64,000 nt of DNA, taken from Streptomyces sp. NBC_00775. Its GTDB lineage: Bacteria; Actinomycetota; Actinomycetes; Streptomycetales; Streptomycetaceae. The position numbers and the translations under genes are program-made. Positions within the stretch are counted from its first letter, which is position 1, and each line of letters begins with the position of its first letter. Below are positions 16,737 to 25,294 of the stretch, piece after piece. A model generated the notes under the pieces. That model did no database searches, was not told the origin of the DNA, and saw nothing but the letters and a program-made list of their open reading frames with translations. The stretch covers positions 9,176,001 through 9,240,000 of the forward strand of contig NZ_CP108938.1 of NCBI RefSeq assembly GCF_036347135.1, given 5' to 3'.

Positions 16737-19735
16737 GGCTGCACCGCCTGGACATCACCGCCTTCGGGCCCTTCGGCGGCGCCCAGAAGGTCGACTTCGA
16801 CGACCTGTCGGCCGCCGGGCTCTTCCTGCTGCACGGGCCGACGGGCGCGGGCAAGACGTCCGTCCTGGACGCCGTCTGCTACGCGCTGTACGGAGCGGTG
16901 CCCGGCGCCCGCCAGAGCGGCCAGGGCCTCGGCCTGCGCAGCGACCACGCGGAACCCGCCACACGCACCGAGATCCGCCTCGAACTCACCGTCGCCGGAC
17001 GCCGGTTGGAGATCACCCGGCAGCCGCCCTGGGAACGCCCCAAGAAGCGCGGTGCCGGCACGACTACCGAAAAGGCACAGAGCTGGCTGCGTGAGTACGA
17101 CGCGTCGGCGGGCTCCTGGAAGGATCTCAGCCGCTCCCACCAGGAGATCGGCGAGGAGATCACCCAGCTGCTCGGTATGAGCCGCGAGCAGTTCTGCCAG
17201 GTCGTGCTGTTGCCCCAGGGCGACTTCGCGCGCTTCCTGCGGGCCGACGCGGAGGCCCGCGGCAAGCTGCTCGGCCGCCTCTTCGACACCCAGCGCTTCG
17301 CCGAGGTCGAGAAGCGCCTCGCCGAGCGACGGCGCGCGGCCGAAGCCGAAGTGCGCGCCGGCGACACGGCCCTGCTGGCCGACGCGCACCGGATGCAGCA
17401 GGAGGCCGGGGACAGCGTCGAGATGCCGCTGCCCGACCTGGCACCCGGCGATCCGGGCCTCGCCGAGTCCGTGCTGGCCTGGGCCGCCGTCGCCCGCAGC
17501 GCGGCCCGCGAACGCCTCACGATCGCCCACTGCGCGCGCGTGGCCGCCGAATCCGCGCAGGCCGCGGCGGACCGCGTACTCGGCGATGTACGGGAAGTGG
17601 CCCGGCTGCAACGCCGGTTCACGGAGGCGCGGGAGCGTGCCGCGCGCCTGGACGAGCGGGCCGACGCCCATCGGGAGGCCCAGGCGCGGATGGAGCGGGC
17701 CCGCAAGGCCGAGGCGGTGGCCCCCGCACTCGACCTGCGCGAAGCCGCCGAGGCCGAGCAGCGGCGCGCGGCCGCCGAAGAGGCACGCGCGTGTGCCACC
17801 CTGCCGGAGACCTTCGCCGGCGCCGGTGCACCCGGGCTCGCGGCAGCGGCCCGCAAGGCGGCCGAGGAGCTCGGCGGCCTGGAATCGGCACGCCGGGCCG
17901 AACGCCGGCTGGCCGAACTCGCCAAGGAACGCGCCGACCTGGACCGGCAGGAGCGCGCCGACGAGGACGTCCTCCAGGAGGCCGAGAGCTGGCTGGCCAC
18001 ATGGGAGGCGACCCGCACCGGCATCGAGGCACGGATCGAGTCCGCGCAGGAGGCCACGACCCGCGCCGAACAGCTCGCCGTCCAACGCGAACCGGCGCTC
18101 AAGCGGCTGGGCGCGGCCCGACAGCGCGACCACCTCGCCCAGGACACCGACGACGCCCACGCTCAGGCCCTCGCCTCACGCGAACGCGCCACGGAGGCCC
18201 GCGACCGCTGGCTCGACCTGAAGGAACAGCGCCTCAAGGGCATCGCCGCGGAACTCGCCGCGGGCCTGGTCGACGGCGAGCCCTGCGCCGTCTGCGGCGC
18301 CTCCGAACACCCCGCGCCCGCACGGAAGATCGCCGGACACGTCGACCGGGACGCGGAGGAGCGGGCCCTCGCCGCCCATCGGCGCGCCGACGAGCAGCGC
18401 ACCGAGGACGAGCGGCGGCTCGGCGTCGTCCGCGAGGCGCTGGCCGCCGCGACCGCGGAGGCGGGCGACGCGCCCACGGCGCAACTCGCCGAGCAGGCCG
18501 AGGCGTTGGAGCGGCAACACGCCGAGGCCCGCGCCGTGGCGTCCGGGCTGCACGCCGCGCGTGAGGCGCGGGAGCAGGCCGAGCGCGAGCACCAGCGGCG
18601 GCTGGCCGCCCAGCAGGAGGCCGCCCGCGGCGTCGCGTCACGCGCCTCGACCAGGGATGCCCTGGACCGCGAAAAGGCCGCTCTGGAGGGGGAGTTGGAG
18701 CAGGCGCGGGGCGCCACCGGGAGCGTATCGGCGCGCGCCGCGCAGCTGGAGCGGCAGGTGGCGCTGCTCACCGAGGCCGCGGACGCCGTTCGCGGGGCCG
18801 AGGACACCGCGCAGCGCCTCAAGGACGCAGACGCGCGACTCGCCGACGCGGCCTTCCGCGCCGGGTTCGACACACCGCGGGCGGCGGCCGCCGCGCTGCT
18901 CGACGACGCGGCCCACCGGGAACTCCAACGGCGGCTCGACGCCTGGCAGTCGGAGGAGGCCGCGGTGCGTGCCGTACTCGCCGAGGCCGACACGGCTGCC
19001 GCCGCCCAGCAGCCGCCCGCCGATCTGCGGGCCGCGGAACAGGCCGCCGAGTCCGCCGCCCGGGGTCTGCGGCACACCGCCTCCGCGCAGGACGCGGCCG
19101 CGCGGCGCTGCGCGCAGCTCGACGGGCTCTCCGCGCGCGCGACCAGGGGCGTGCGCCGTCTGGGTCCGTTGCGCGAGGAGTACGACCGGGTGGCCCGGCT
19201 GGCCGGCCTCGCGGCGGGCACATCGGCGGACAACGAGCGCAAGATGCGCCTGGAGGCGTACGTCCTCGCCGCACGACTGGAGCAGGTCGCCGCCGCCGCG
19301 ACCGTACGGCTGGAGCGGATGTCCTCCGGGCGCTACACCCTCGTGCACTCCGACGACCGCGCAGGACGTGGCCGCAGCGGGCTCGGACTGCATGTCGTCG
19401 ACGCCTGGACGGGGCGGGAGCGCGACACGGCGACGCTGTCCGGGGGTGAGACGTTCTTCGCCTCCCTCGCCCTGGCCCTCGGCCTCGCGGACGTCGTCAC
19501 GGACGAGGCAGGCGGGGTGCGGCTCGACACGCTCTTCATCGACGAGGGCTTCGGCAGCCTCGACGACCAGACCCTCGACGAGGTCCTGGACGTTCTCGAC
19601 TCCCTGCGGGAGCGTGACCGCAGCGTCGGCATCGTCAGCCACGTCGCGGACCTGCGGCGGCGCATCCACGCCCAGCTGGAGGTGGTGAAGGGGAGAACGG
19701 GGTCGGTCGTACGGCAGCGGGGCGCCCAGGACTGA
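16733..19735 (+). CDS. sbcC: Exonuclease SbcCD subunit C (SMC-like ATPase)
   Basis: 1000 residues, Rad50/SbcC. N-terminal ATPase half with Walker A GPTGAGKTS (about 36-44) and the QGDFARFLRA segment. Two long Ala/Glu/Arg-rich coiled coils flank the zinc hook CAVC (about residue 520). The C-terminal half carries the ABC signature LSGGETFFASLALALGLADV and Walker B LFIDEGFGSLD. It bridges DNA ends and powers the SbcD nuclease. The ATG at 16733 begins MRLHRLDITAFGPF, the family N-terminus; earlier in-frame starts are rejected. The coil has the high GC and Arg content usual for the host. Confidence 0.96.
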   Translation: MRLHRLDITAFGPFGGAQKVDFDDLSAAGLFLLHGPTGAGKTSVLDAVCYALYGAVPGARQSGQGLGLRSDHAEPATRTEIRLELTVAGRRLEITRQPPWERPKKRGAGTTTEKAQSWLREYDASAGSWKDLSRSHQEIGEEITQLLGMSREQFCQVVLLPQGDFARFLRADAEARGKLLGRLFDTQRFAEVEKRLAERRRAAEAEVRAGDTALLADAHRMQQEAGDSVEMPLPDLAPGDPGLAESVLAWAAVARSAARERLTIAHCARVAAESAQAAADRVLGDVREVARLQRRFTEARERAARLDERADAHREAQARMERARKAEAVAPALDLREAAEAEQRRAAAEEARACATLPETFAGAGAPGLAAAARKAAEELGGLESARRAERRLAELAKERADLDRQERADEDVLQEAESWLATWEATRTGIEARIESAQEATTRAEQLAVQREPALKRLGAARQRDHLAQDTDDAHAQALASRERATEARDRWLDLKEQRLKGIAAELAAGLVDGEPCAVCGASEHPAPARKIAGHVDRDAEERALAAHRRADEQRTEDERRLGVVREALAAATAEAGDAPTAQLAEQAEALERQHAEARAVASGLHAAREAREQAEREHQRRLAAQQEAARGVASRASTRDALDREKAALEGELEQARGATGSVSARAAQLERQVALLTEAADAVRGAEDTAQRLKDADARLADAAFRAGFDTPRAAAAALLDDAAHRELQRRLDAWQSEEAAVRAVLAEADTAAAAQQPPADLRAAEQAAESAARGLRHTASAQDAAARRCAQLDGLSARATRGVRRLGPLREEYDRVARLAGLAAGTSADNERKMRLEAYVLAARLEQVAAAATVRLERMSSGRYTLVHSDDRAGRGRSGLGLHVVDAWTGRERDTATLSGGETFFASLALALGLADVVTDEAGGVRLDTLFIDEGFGSLDDQTLDEVLDVLDSLRERDRSVGIVSHVADLRRRIHAQLEVVKGRTGSVVRQRGAQD

Positions 19736-19793
19736 GGCAGTGGGCCAGGTGGCCCCGCGCTCTCGCGGCCCGGTGGACGGGTGTGCGCCTGGG

Positions 19794-20240
19794 TCAGTGG
19801 CCGAGCGGGCGCCGCGGCAGCGGTGAGGAGTAGACGACGCTCGTGGTCACCGAGCCGAGGGTGCCGATCTTGCCCGACACCTCCTCCAGGTGGCTCATCG
19901 AGCGCGCCGCGACCTTGATCACGAAGCAGTCGTCGCCCGTGACGTGGTGCGCCTCCAGGATCTCCGGGGTCGCCTCGACGAGGTCATGGAACGGCTTGTA
20001 GTTGCCGTTGGGGTACCTGAGCCGGACGAACGCGAGGATCGGCAGGCCCAGGCTCTCCGGGTCGACGACGGCCGCGTACCCCTGGATGACACCGGCCTCC
20101 TCCAGGCGGCGCACCCGCTCGGTGACCGCGCTCGCGGACATGGAGACGGCCCGGGCCAGCTCGGCGAAACTGGACCGGCCCTCGCGCTGGAGGACATCGA
20201 GGATGCGCCAGTCGGTGGCGTCCGGGGAATACGCGGTCAT
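19794..20240 (-). CDS. Lrp/AsnC family regulator
   Basis: 148 residues: N-terminal AsnC-type helix-turn-helix (about 5-60; DWRILDVLQREGRSSFAELA, SMSASAVTERVRRLEEAGVI) and C-terminal RAM ligand-binding domain (about 70-145; FVRLRYP, HHVTGDDCFVIKV). The family senses amino acids as octamers. Divergent from the rhodanese gene across a region with strong dyads (20278-20316), its likely binding site. The ATG at 20240 gives full family length. Convergent with sbcC, with a 58-bp gap. Confidence 0.92.
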   Translation of the reverse strand: MTAYSPDATDWRILDVLQREGRSSFAELARAVSMSASAVTERVRRLEEAGVIQGYAAVVDPESLGLPILAFVRLRYPNGNYKPFHDLVEATPEILEAHHVTGDDCFVIKVAARSMSHLEEVSGKIGTLGSVTTSVVYSSPLPRRPLGH

Positions 20241-20277
20241 GTGCGATGGATAGCAGGGAAAACCCCGGCCGATCAAG

Positions 20278-20316
20278 AGTGATGCCGTGGATCGCCACTT
20301 CAGGAAGTGGATCACT
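20278..20316. promoter_or_regulatory. Dyad operator between Lrp regulator and rhodanese
   Basis: Perfect inverted repeat CCACTTC-AG-GAAGTGG at 20295-20310, flanked by AGTGAT (20278-20283) and ATCACT (20311-20316). A direct repeat GTGGATC occurs at 20287 and 20307, 20 bp or two helical turns apart, fitting a multimeric Lrp-type protein. The inner dyad covers the predicted -35 box of the rhodanese promoter. Confidence 0.6.
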
Positions 20317-20327
20317 CGACGTAGATT
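20299..20327 (+). promoter_or_regulatory. Predicted promoter of the rhodanese leader transcript
   Basis: TTCAGG (20299-20304) and TAGATT (20322-20327) separated by 17 bp. A start site 7-8 nt further (about 20334-20336) would place the 5' end immediately before the first stem of the structured leader. The -35 weakly matches TTGACA; the -10 fits TANNNT. Confidence 0.45.
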
Positions 20328-20334
20328 TTTGGCC

Positions 20335-20404
20335 AGGAAGTCCCGCGGGCCCGGTGCGGAGGAAGCACCGGGGGTGCCGGAATCGGCACCGGTTCGACGG
20401 GACT
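20335..20404 (+). ncRNA. Candidate structured 5' leader RNA (three-stem junction) of rhodanese gene
   Basis: Three perfect stems form a closed junction. P1 pairs AGTCCCG (20339-20345) with CGGGACT (20398-20404). P2 is CCCGGTGC-GGAGGAA-GCACCGGG (20350-20372). P3 is GGTGCCG-GAAT-CGGCACC (20373-20390). Junction strands are CGGG (P1-P2), none (P2-P3) and GGTTCGA (P3-P1). P1 ends one base before GGGAGG (20406-20411), the ribosome binding site, so folding could affect translation. It does not match the SAM, TPP, cobalamin, glycine, ZTP or ydaO riboswitch consensus as I know them. Existence and function are predictions. Confidence 0.5.
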
Positions 20405-20423
20405 CGGGAGGGAAGGCCAGACC

Positions 20424-20930
20424 ATGACTGTGACCGCTGACACCACGGTGACCGGCACCGCGACCGTGACGAACCCCGTTCTGCGCGTGGCGCCGGCGTC
20501 CCCGGCCGCGGCCGCCGCCTACTTCGGCGCGAGCCTCGCCTTTCACGCCGACGTGTCCGATGTCGCCGCCGCCCTCGCCGCCGGTGGCGACCCCGGCTTC
20601 GTCGTCCTCGACTCCCGCTCCACCGAATCCTGGGACCAGGGACACATCCCCGGCGCGATCCACCTGCCCACCGCGCTCATCCCCGGGCAGGCCGAACAGC
20701 TCCTCGACAAGTCGGTGCCCGTCGTCACCTACTGCTGGGGCCCCGGCTGCAACGGCGCGACCCGCGCCGCCCTCGCCCTCGCCGAACTCGGCTTCCAGGT
20801 CAAGGAGATGCTCGGCGGCTTCGAGTACTGGGCGCGCGAGGGCTTCGAGTTCGAGACCTGGGAGGGCCGCGAGCGGCGCGACGCGGACCCGCTGACGGCG
20901 CCGCTGGACGCGGAGAACTGCGGCTGCTGA
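20424..20930 (+). CDS. Rhodanese-like sulfurtransferase
   Basis: 168 residues; one rhodanese domain (about 40-155). FVVLDSRSTESWDQGHIPGA is the conserved core, and the active-site loop is Cys104-WGPG-Cys109, giving a catalytic cysteine and a second cysteine that may form a redox or persulfide pair. C-terminal ENCGC adds two cysteines. Predicted to move sulfane sulfur to a thiol or cyanide. Strong GGGAGG precedes the ATG, and upstream lies the three-stem leader RNA. Divergent Lrp regulator with operator dyads over the promoter. Confidence 0.9.
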   Translation: MTVTADTTVTGTATVTNPVLRVAPASPAAAAAYFGASLAFHADVSDVAAALAAGGDPGFVVLDSRSTESWDQGHIPGAIHLPTALIPGQAEQLLDKSVPVVTYCWGPGCNGATRAALALAELGFQVKEMLGGFEYWAREGFEFETWEGRERRDADPLTAPLDAENCGC

Positions 20931-21031
20931 GCCGTCTCGGACAGCGTTGCTCATCGGGGGCGAGGGCCGCGTATCGGACAGGTGAGGGGACACCGGATTT
21001 CGCACGGATCCCTGCCGTGTAGCTTCTGCGC

Positions 21032-21547
21032 ATGGCCAGATACGCGGACCCAGGTGCGGTCGAGTGGGTGGAGTCGGGCGGCGGGCCGCTCATAGCGATC
21101 CCGGAAGTCGTGCTGCCGTTCTGGGCGGGCGCGGACGGCGACGACATGTCCTCCGACTACGACCGTGCCTGTGACGTGGACGGGTTCATCGGCCTCGTGC
21201 CCGTGGGCGACACCAGGGCCCTGGTCCTCGGCGACGAACCCGCCTCGACCTCCTACCTCCCCGAACACGGCACCTTCGTACGGTGGTGCGCCGCGGAGTC
21301 CGAGGAGGAACTCCTCGCAGGCGTCCCGGCGGCGCTCGAAGCGGCTGTGTGGGAACCGGAGGTGCAGTGGAGCGTGCCCGGTCCCGTGATCCTCTTCGAC
21401 GCGGCCTGGCCGGGAACCGCGACGGGCCGCACGGACCACCTCAGGGTCCCGCTGGAGCCGGGACGGTACGCGGTGCGCGCGGCCTACGCGGAGCCCGGGC
21501 CCGAAACGTGGCTCGGCCTCGTGCAACTGCGCCGGCTCACGCAGTAG
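21032..21547 (+). CDS. Imm21-like immunity protein
   Basis: 171 residues resembling the Imm21 family of polymorphic-toxin immunity proteins: WVESGGGPLIAIPEVVLPFW near the N-terminus, DYDRACDVDGFIGLVPVG, then LVLGDEPASTSYLPEHGTFV. Acidic and cytosolic, as expected. No toxin or secretion gene is adjacent, so it is an orphan, perhaps protecting against a neighbour strain's toxin or reused for another task. TAGCTT at 21020-21025 is 12 nt before the ATG and there is no Shine-Dalgarno, suggesting a leaderless mRNA. Confidence 0.75.
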   Translation: MARYADPGAVEWVESGGGPLIAIPEVVLPFWAGADGDDMSSDYDRACDVDGFIGLVPVGDTRALVLGDEPASTSYLPEHGTFVRWCAAESEEELLAGVPAALEAAVWEPEVQWSVPGPVILFDAAWPGTATGRTDHLRVPLEPGRYAVRAAYAEPGPETWLGLVQLRRLTQ

Positions 21548-21644
21548 GCCGCGGGCCGGCGGCCTGACACACCGGGGGCGCGTCGCCCGGCGGCCGGGCC
21601 CGGACTCGCGCTGTGAGTCCAGGACCGGCCGCCGTCGCCGGCCG

Positions 21645-23336
21645 TCAGAGCTGGGACAGCTCGTCCACCAGGTCGTCCAGGCCCAGGGAACCCTGCGAGA
21701 GGGCCGCCATGTGCCAGGCCTTCGCGTCGAAGGCGTCGCCGTGCCGCTTCTTCGCGTTCTCGCGGCCCAGCAGCCAGGCACGCTCGCCGAGCTTGTAGCC
21801 GATGGCCTGACCGGGGATGGTGAGGTAGCGGGTGAGCTCGCTCTCCACGAAGTCGGCCGGACGGCTGCTGTGCGCGCCGAAGAACTCCTGTGCCAGCTCA
21901 GGGGTCCACCGCTCGCCCGGGTGGAAGGGCGAGTCGGCCGGAATCTCCAGTTCCAGGTGCATGCCGATATCGACGATGACCCGGGCGGCACGCATCATCT
22001 GCGCGTCGAGGTAGCCGAGCCGCTGCTCGGCGTCGGTGAGGAAGCCCAACTCGTCCATCAGGCGCTCCGCGTACAGCGCCCAGCCCTCGCAGTTGGCGCT
22101 GACCCGGCCGACGGTGGCCTGGTAGCGGGAGAGGTCGTCGACGACGTACACCCACTGCGCGAGCTGGAGGTGATGCCCGGGGACGCCCTCGTGGTACCAG
22201 GTCGAGACGAGGTCGTAGACGGGGAAACGGGTCTGCCCCATCGTCGGCAGCCATGTACGTCCCGGCCGTGAGAAGTCCGCCGACGGCGAGGTGTAGTACG
22301 GGGCCGCCGCGCTGCCCGGCGGAGCGATGCGGGACTCCACCTTGCGTACCGGTTCGGCGAGTTCGAAGTGGGTGCCGTCCAGGGCCTCGATCGCCTCGTC
22401 CATCAGACCCTGGAGCCAGGCCTGGACCTCGTCGACACCCTCGATGTGCTTGCCGTGCTCGTCGAGGTGCGCGAGCGCCACCCACGGGGTCTCGGCGCCG
22501 GGCAGGATCTTCTCGGCCTCGGCCTTCATCTCGGCGAGCAGCCGGTGGTACTCGGCCCAGCCGTACGCGTACGCCTCGTCGAGGTCCAGATCCGTACCGT
22601 TGAAGTAGCGCGCCAGACGCGCGTACCGCTCGCGGCCCACCGTGTTGGGCGCGCCCTCGATCGTCGGCGCGTACACATCGCGCATCCAGTCCCGCAGGGC
22701 GACGAGGGCCTCGGTGGCGGCGCGGGCGGCCGCGTCCAGCTCCTCGCGCAGCGCGTCGGGGCCCGTCGACGCGAAGTCCTCGAACCAGCCGCGGCCCTGC
22801 CCGTCCGCGTCCGACCACTCGGTGAGCTGCCCGACGAAGGTCTCGGTCGGGCGCGGGCCCGCGTACAGCTTGCGCTCCAGGCCCTCGGCGAGGGACGCGC
22901 GGTACCCGTCCAGCGCGGCGGGCACCGCGCGCAGCCGCTCGGCGACCGCGGCCCAGTCCTCGTCCGTCTCGGTCGGCGTGAGCGTGAACACCTGGCGCAC
23001 CGCATGCGCGGCCGTGTGCAGATTGCCGACCGACCGCAGCCCCTCGCCGGACTCGTGGACGGCGAGTTCCGCGGTGAGGCGCTCACGCAGCAGCCGGGCA
23101 CAGCGGCGCTCGATGTCATGGTCCGCGCCGGGCTGCCGCTCCGCCTCGTCCAGCCGGGCGAGCGTCGTGCGCGCCAGCTCCGCGACGGTCTCCTGGCCGG
23201 CGGGCGAGGTGTCGGGGAGCCTGCTGTAACTCTCCTTCACACCGAGGTAGGTACCGAGGACCGGGTCGAGGGCGATGAGGTCGTCGACATAGGCGTCGGC
23301 GACCTCGCGGGGCAGCGGGCTTTTCGTCTCTGACAT
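21645..23336 (-). CDS. DUF885 family protein, probable metallopeptidase
   Basis: 563 residues, full-length DUF885. The zinc-peptidase-like signature WYHEGVPGHHLQLAQW (HExxxH type) and the downstream NCEGWALYAERLMDELG (third ligand Glu) are intact, and the rest is helical. Members are thought to be cytosolic oligopeptidase-like enzymes; substrate unknown. The ATG at 23336 begins MSETKSPLPREVADAY and follows GAGGAT; upstream frame extension is rejected. Convergent with Imm21 and 32 bp upstream of the stop of the second Lrp gene on the same strand. Confidence 0.88.
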   Translation of the reverse strand: MSETKSPLPREVADAYVDDLIALDPVLGTYLGVKESYSRLPDTSPAGQETVAELARTTLARLDEAERQPGADHDIERRCARLLRERLTAELAVHESGEGLRSVGNLHTAAHAVRQVFTLTPTETDEDWAAVAERLRAVPAALDGYRASLAEGLERKLYAGPRPTETFVGQLTEWSDADGQGRGWFEDFASTGPDALREELDAAARAATEALVALRDWMRDVYAPTIEGAPNTVGRERYARLARYFNGTDLDLDEAYAYGWAEYHRLLAEMKAEAEKILPGAETPWVALAHLDEHGKHIEGVDEVQAWLQGLMDEAIEALDGTHFELAEPVRKVESRIAPPGSAAAPYYTSPSADFSRPGRTWLPTMGQTRFPVYDLVSTWYHEGVPGHHLQLAQWVYVVDDLSRYQATVGRVSANCEGWALYAERLMDELGFLTDAEQRLGYLDAQMMRAARVIVDIGMHLELEIPADSPFHPGERWTPELAQEFFGAHSSRPADFVESELTRYLTIPGQAIGYKLGERAWLLGRENAKKRHGDAFDAKAWHMAALSQGSLGLDDLVDELSQL

Positions 23337-23368
23337 GCGGACATCCTCATACGGGGATGCGGTCGGCG

Positions 23369-23920
23369 TCAGCAGGATTCCGCTGAGGGCTTGGCCGCGG
23401 GCGGCTTGGCCGGGTGCACGTCCCGCTGAAGCTCCCGATGGGGGCCCCGTTGAGGTGGCAGCAACGGGCCGCAGTCCCACTGCTGGAAGATCAACCGCGT
23501 CTCGACCCGCGCCACTTCACGCTGCGAGGTGAACTCGTCGAGCACCAGTCGCTGCAGATCCGCCATGTCCGCGACCGCCACATGAACGAGGTAGTCGTCG
23601 GGCCCGGTGAGATGGAAGACGGTACGGGACTCCGGCAGCACCCTGATCCGCTCCACGAAGGGCCCCACCAACTCCCGCCGATGCGGCCTGACCTGCACGG
23701 ACAGCAGTGCCTCCAGGCCTCGTCCCAGCTTCGCCGGGTCCAGCCGCAGCTGGTGGCCGAGAATCACTCCCGCCCGGCGCAGCCTCGTCACCCGGTCCAG
23801 GCAGGTCGAGGGCGCGACACCGACCTGCGCCGCGAGATCGCGGTACGTGGTCCGTGCGTCGTTCTGCAACAGCCGCAGCAGATGAAGATCCACCGGATCG
23901 AGTACGACGGAATCGGCCAT
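23369..23920 (-). CDS. Lrp/AsnC family regulator
   Basis: 183 residues: N-terminal winged HTH (LDPVDLHLLRLLQNDARTTY, GVAPSTCLDRVTRLRRAGVI), RAM domain to about residue 150 (LTGPDDYLVHVAVADM), and a Pro/Lys-rich tail of about 30 residues ending AESC. Divergent from a PLP-dependent gamma-lyase with a 60-bp gap, matching the common layout of an Lrp activator next to a cystathionine or methionine gamma-lyase. TACGTT lies 12 nt before the ATG, so the mRNA may be leaderless. Confidence 0.9.
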   Translation of the reverse strand: MADSVVLDPVDLHLLRLLQNDARTTYRDLAAQVGVAPSTCLDRVTRLRRAGVILGHQLRLDPAKLGRGLEALLSVQVRPHRRELVGPFVERIRVLPESRTVFHLTGPDDYLVHVAVADMADLQRLVLDEFTSQREVARVETRLIFQQWDCGPLLPPQRGPHRELQRDVHPAKPPAAKPSAESC

Positions 23921-23980
23921 GGCGCGAACGTAACACGGGATTCGGCGCTCCGACCCCGGCCGGTGTTCAGGCTTCCGGCC

Positions 23981-25189
23981 ATGGATTCCGTTGTGTACGA
24001 CACGTACGACGCCCACGAGGCTCAGGACGAACTGAACAGAACCGGCCAGGTCGCGCTCGCGCCCATGGCCCGGGCGCTCGCCACCGAGGCGGTGCACGCC
24101 GGGCGCGAGGATCTCGCCGGGCAGGGGCTGCACGCGGTGCCGATCGATCTGTCCACCACCTATCCCTCGTACGACAGCCGCGGTGAGGCCGCCCGGATCG
24201 ACGCGTTCGCGGCCGACGGCGCCGAACCGGAGGGCCCGCCCGTCTACGGCCGTCTCGGCAACCCGACCGTCGCCCGCTTCGAGACCGCCCTCGCCCGCCT
24301 CGAAGGCACCGAGAGCGCGGTCGCGTTCGCGAGCGGCATGGCCGCGCTGAGCGCCGTACTGCTCGTACGGAACGCGATGGGTCTGCGCCATGTCGTCGCC
24401 GTTCGTCCCCTGTACGGCTGCAGCGACCATCTGCTCACCGCCGGGCTGCTGGGCTCCGAGGTGACCTGGGTCGACCCGGCGGGCATCGCGGACGCCCTGC
24501 GCCCCGACACGGGCCTGGTGATGGTGGAGTCCCCGGCCAATCCGACGCTCGCCGAACTCGACCTCCGGGCCGTCGCGCACGCCTGCGGCTCCGTTCCGCT
24601 CCTCGCCGACAACACTTTCGCGACACCCGTACTGCAACGCCCCGCCGAACAGGGTGCGCGCCTGGTCCTGCACAGCGCGACCAAGTACCTGGGCGGGCAC
24701 GGCGATGTGATGGCCGGAGTGGTGGCCTGCGACGAGGAGTTCGCCCGGCGGCTGCGCCAAGTGCGGTTCGCGACGGGCGGTGTCCTGCATCCGCTGGCCG
24801 GCTATCTGCTGCTGCGCGGCCTGTCGACCTTGCCGATACGGGTCCGGGCCGCGTCCTCGAACGCCGCGGAACTGGCCGGCCGTCTCGCCGCCGATCCGCG
24901 TGTCGCCCGCGTCCACTATCCGCGCATCGGCGGCGCCATGATCGCCTTCGAGGTCCACGGCGACCCGCACGATGTCATCGCCGCGGTCCGCCTGATCACC
25001 CCCGCCGTGAGCCTCGGCAGCGTCGACACCCTCATCCAGCACCCGGCTTCCATCAGCCACCGCATCGTGCCCGCGGAGGACCGCCACGACGCGGGGGTCG
25101 GCGACCGGCTGCTCCGGCTGTCTGTGGGGCTGGAGGACGTGGAGGACCTTTGGGCCGACCTGGACGGGGCGTTGGGGATCGCGGGCTAG
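23981..25189 (+). CDS. Cys/Met metabolism PLP enzyme (gamma-lyase type)
   Basis: 402 residues, cystathionine gamma-lyase/methionine gamma-lyase fold type I. PVYGRLGNPTVARFETALAR, FASGMAAL, ESPANPTLAELDL, LLADNTFATPVLQRP and the PLP-lysine segment LVLHSATKYLGGHGDVMAG are all present. It cleaves C-S bonds of cystathionine, cysteine or methionine; sequence by eye does not decide which. The N-terminal 28 residues are unusual and an inner ATG (24064) could be the true start. Divergent Lrp regulator upstream probably senses a sulfur amino acid. Confidence 0.88.
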   Translation: MDSVVYDTYDAHEAQDELNRTGQVALAPMARALATEAVHAGREDLAGQGLHAVPIDLSTTYPSYDSRGEAARIDAFAADGAEPEGPPVYGRLGNPTVARFETALARLEGTESAVAFASGMAALSAVLLVRNAMGLRHVVAVRPLYGCSDHLLTAGLLGSEVTWVDPAGIADALRPDTGLVMVESPANPTLAELDLRAVAHACGSVPLLADNTFATPVLQRPAEQGARLVLHSATKYLGGHGDVMAGVVACDEEFARRLRQVRFATGGVLHPLAGYLLLRGLSTLPIRVRAASSNAAELAGRLAADPRVARVHYPRIGGAMIAFEVHGDPHDVIAAVRLITPAVSLGSVDTLIQHPASISHRIVPAEDRHDAGVGDRLLRLSVGLEDVEDLWADLDGALGIAG

Positions 25190-25251
25190 GGGAAGGGCGG
25201 GGCTCGACGGCGGTCGCGGGACAGCGGAAGGCCGGGCTCGGCGGCGGTCGA

Positions 25252-25268
25252 GGGGGCGGGTGGCCCCC
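25252..25268. terminator. Hairpin between convergent genes
   Basis: GGGGGC-GGGTG-GCCCCC in the 105-bp gap between the gamma-lyase and the ACT-GNAT gene. The gap also has two near-identical copies of GGGCTCGACGGCGGTCG. No T-run follows, which is normal in Streptomyces. Confidence 0.35.
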
Positions 25269-25294
25269 GCCGCCCGGTCCCGCCCCCTCCCGAA

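Noticed and set aside
20339..20404. tRNA or tRNA-like gene in the rhodanese leader (7-bp closing stem, GGTTCGA)
   Set aside because: Only two inner arms, stem lengths wrong for D and anticodon arms, and GGTTCGA lies in a junction strand rather than a T-loop.
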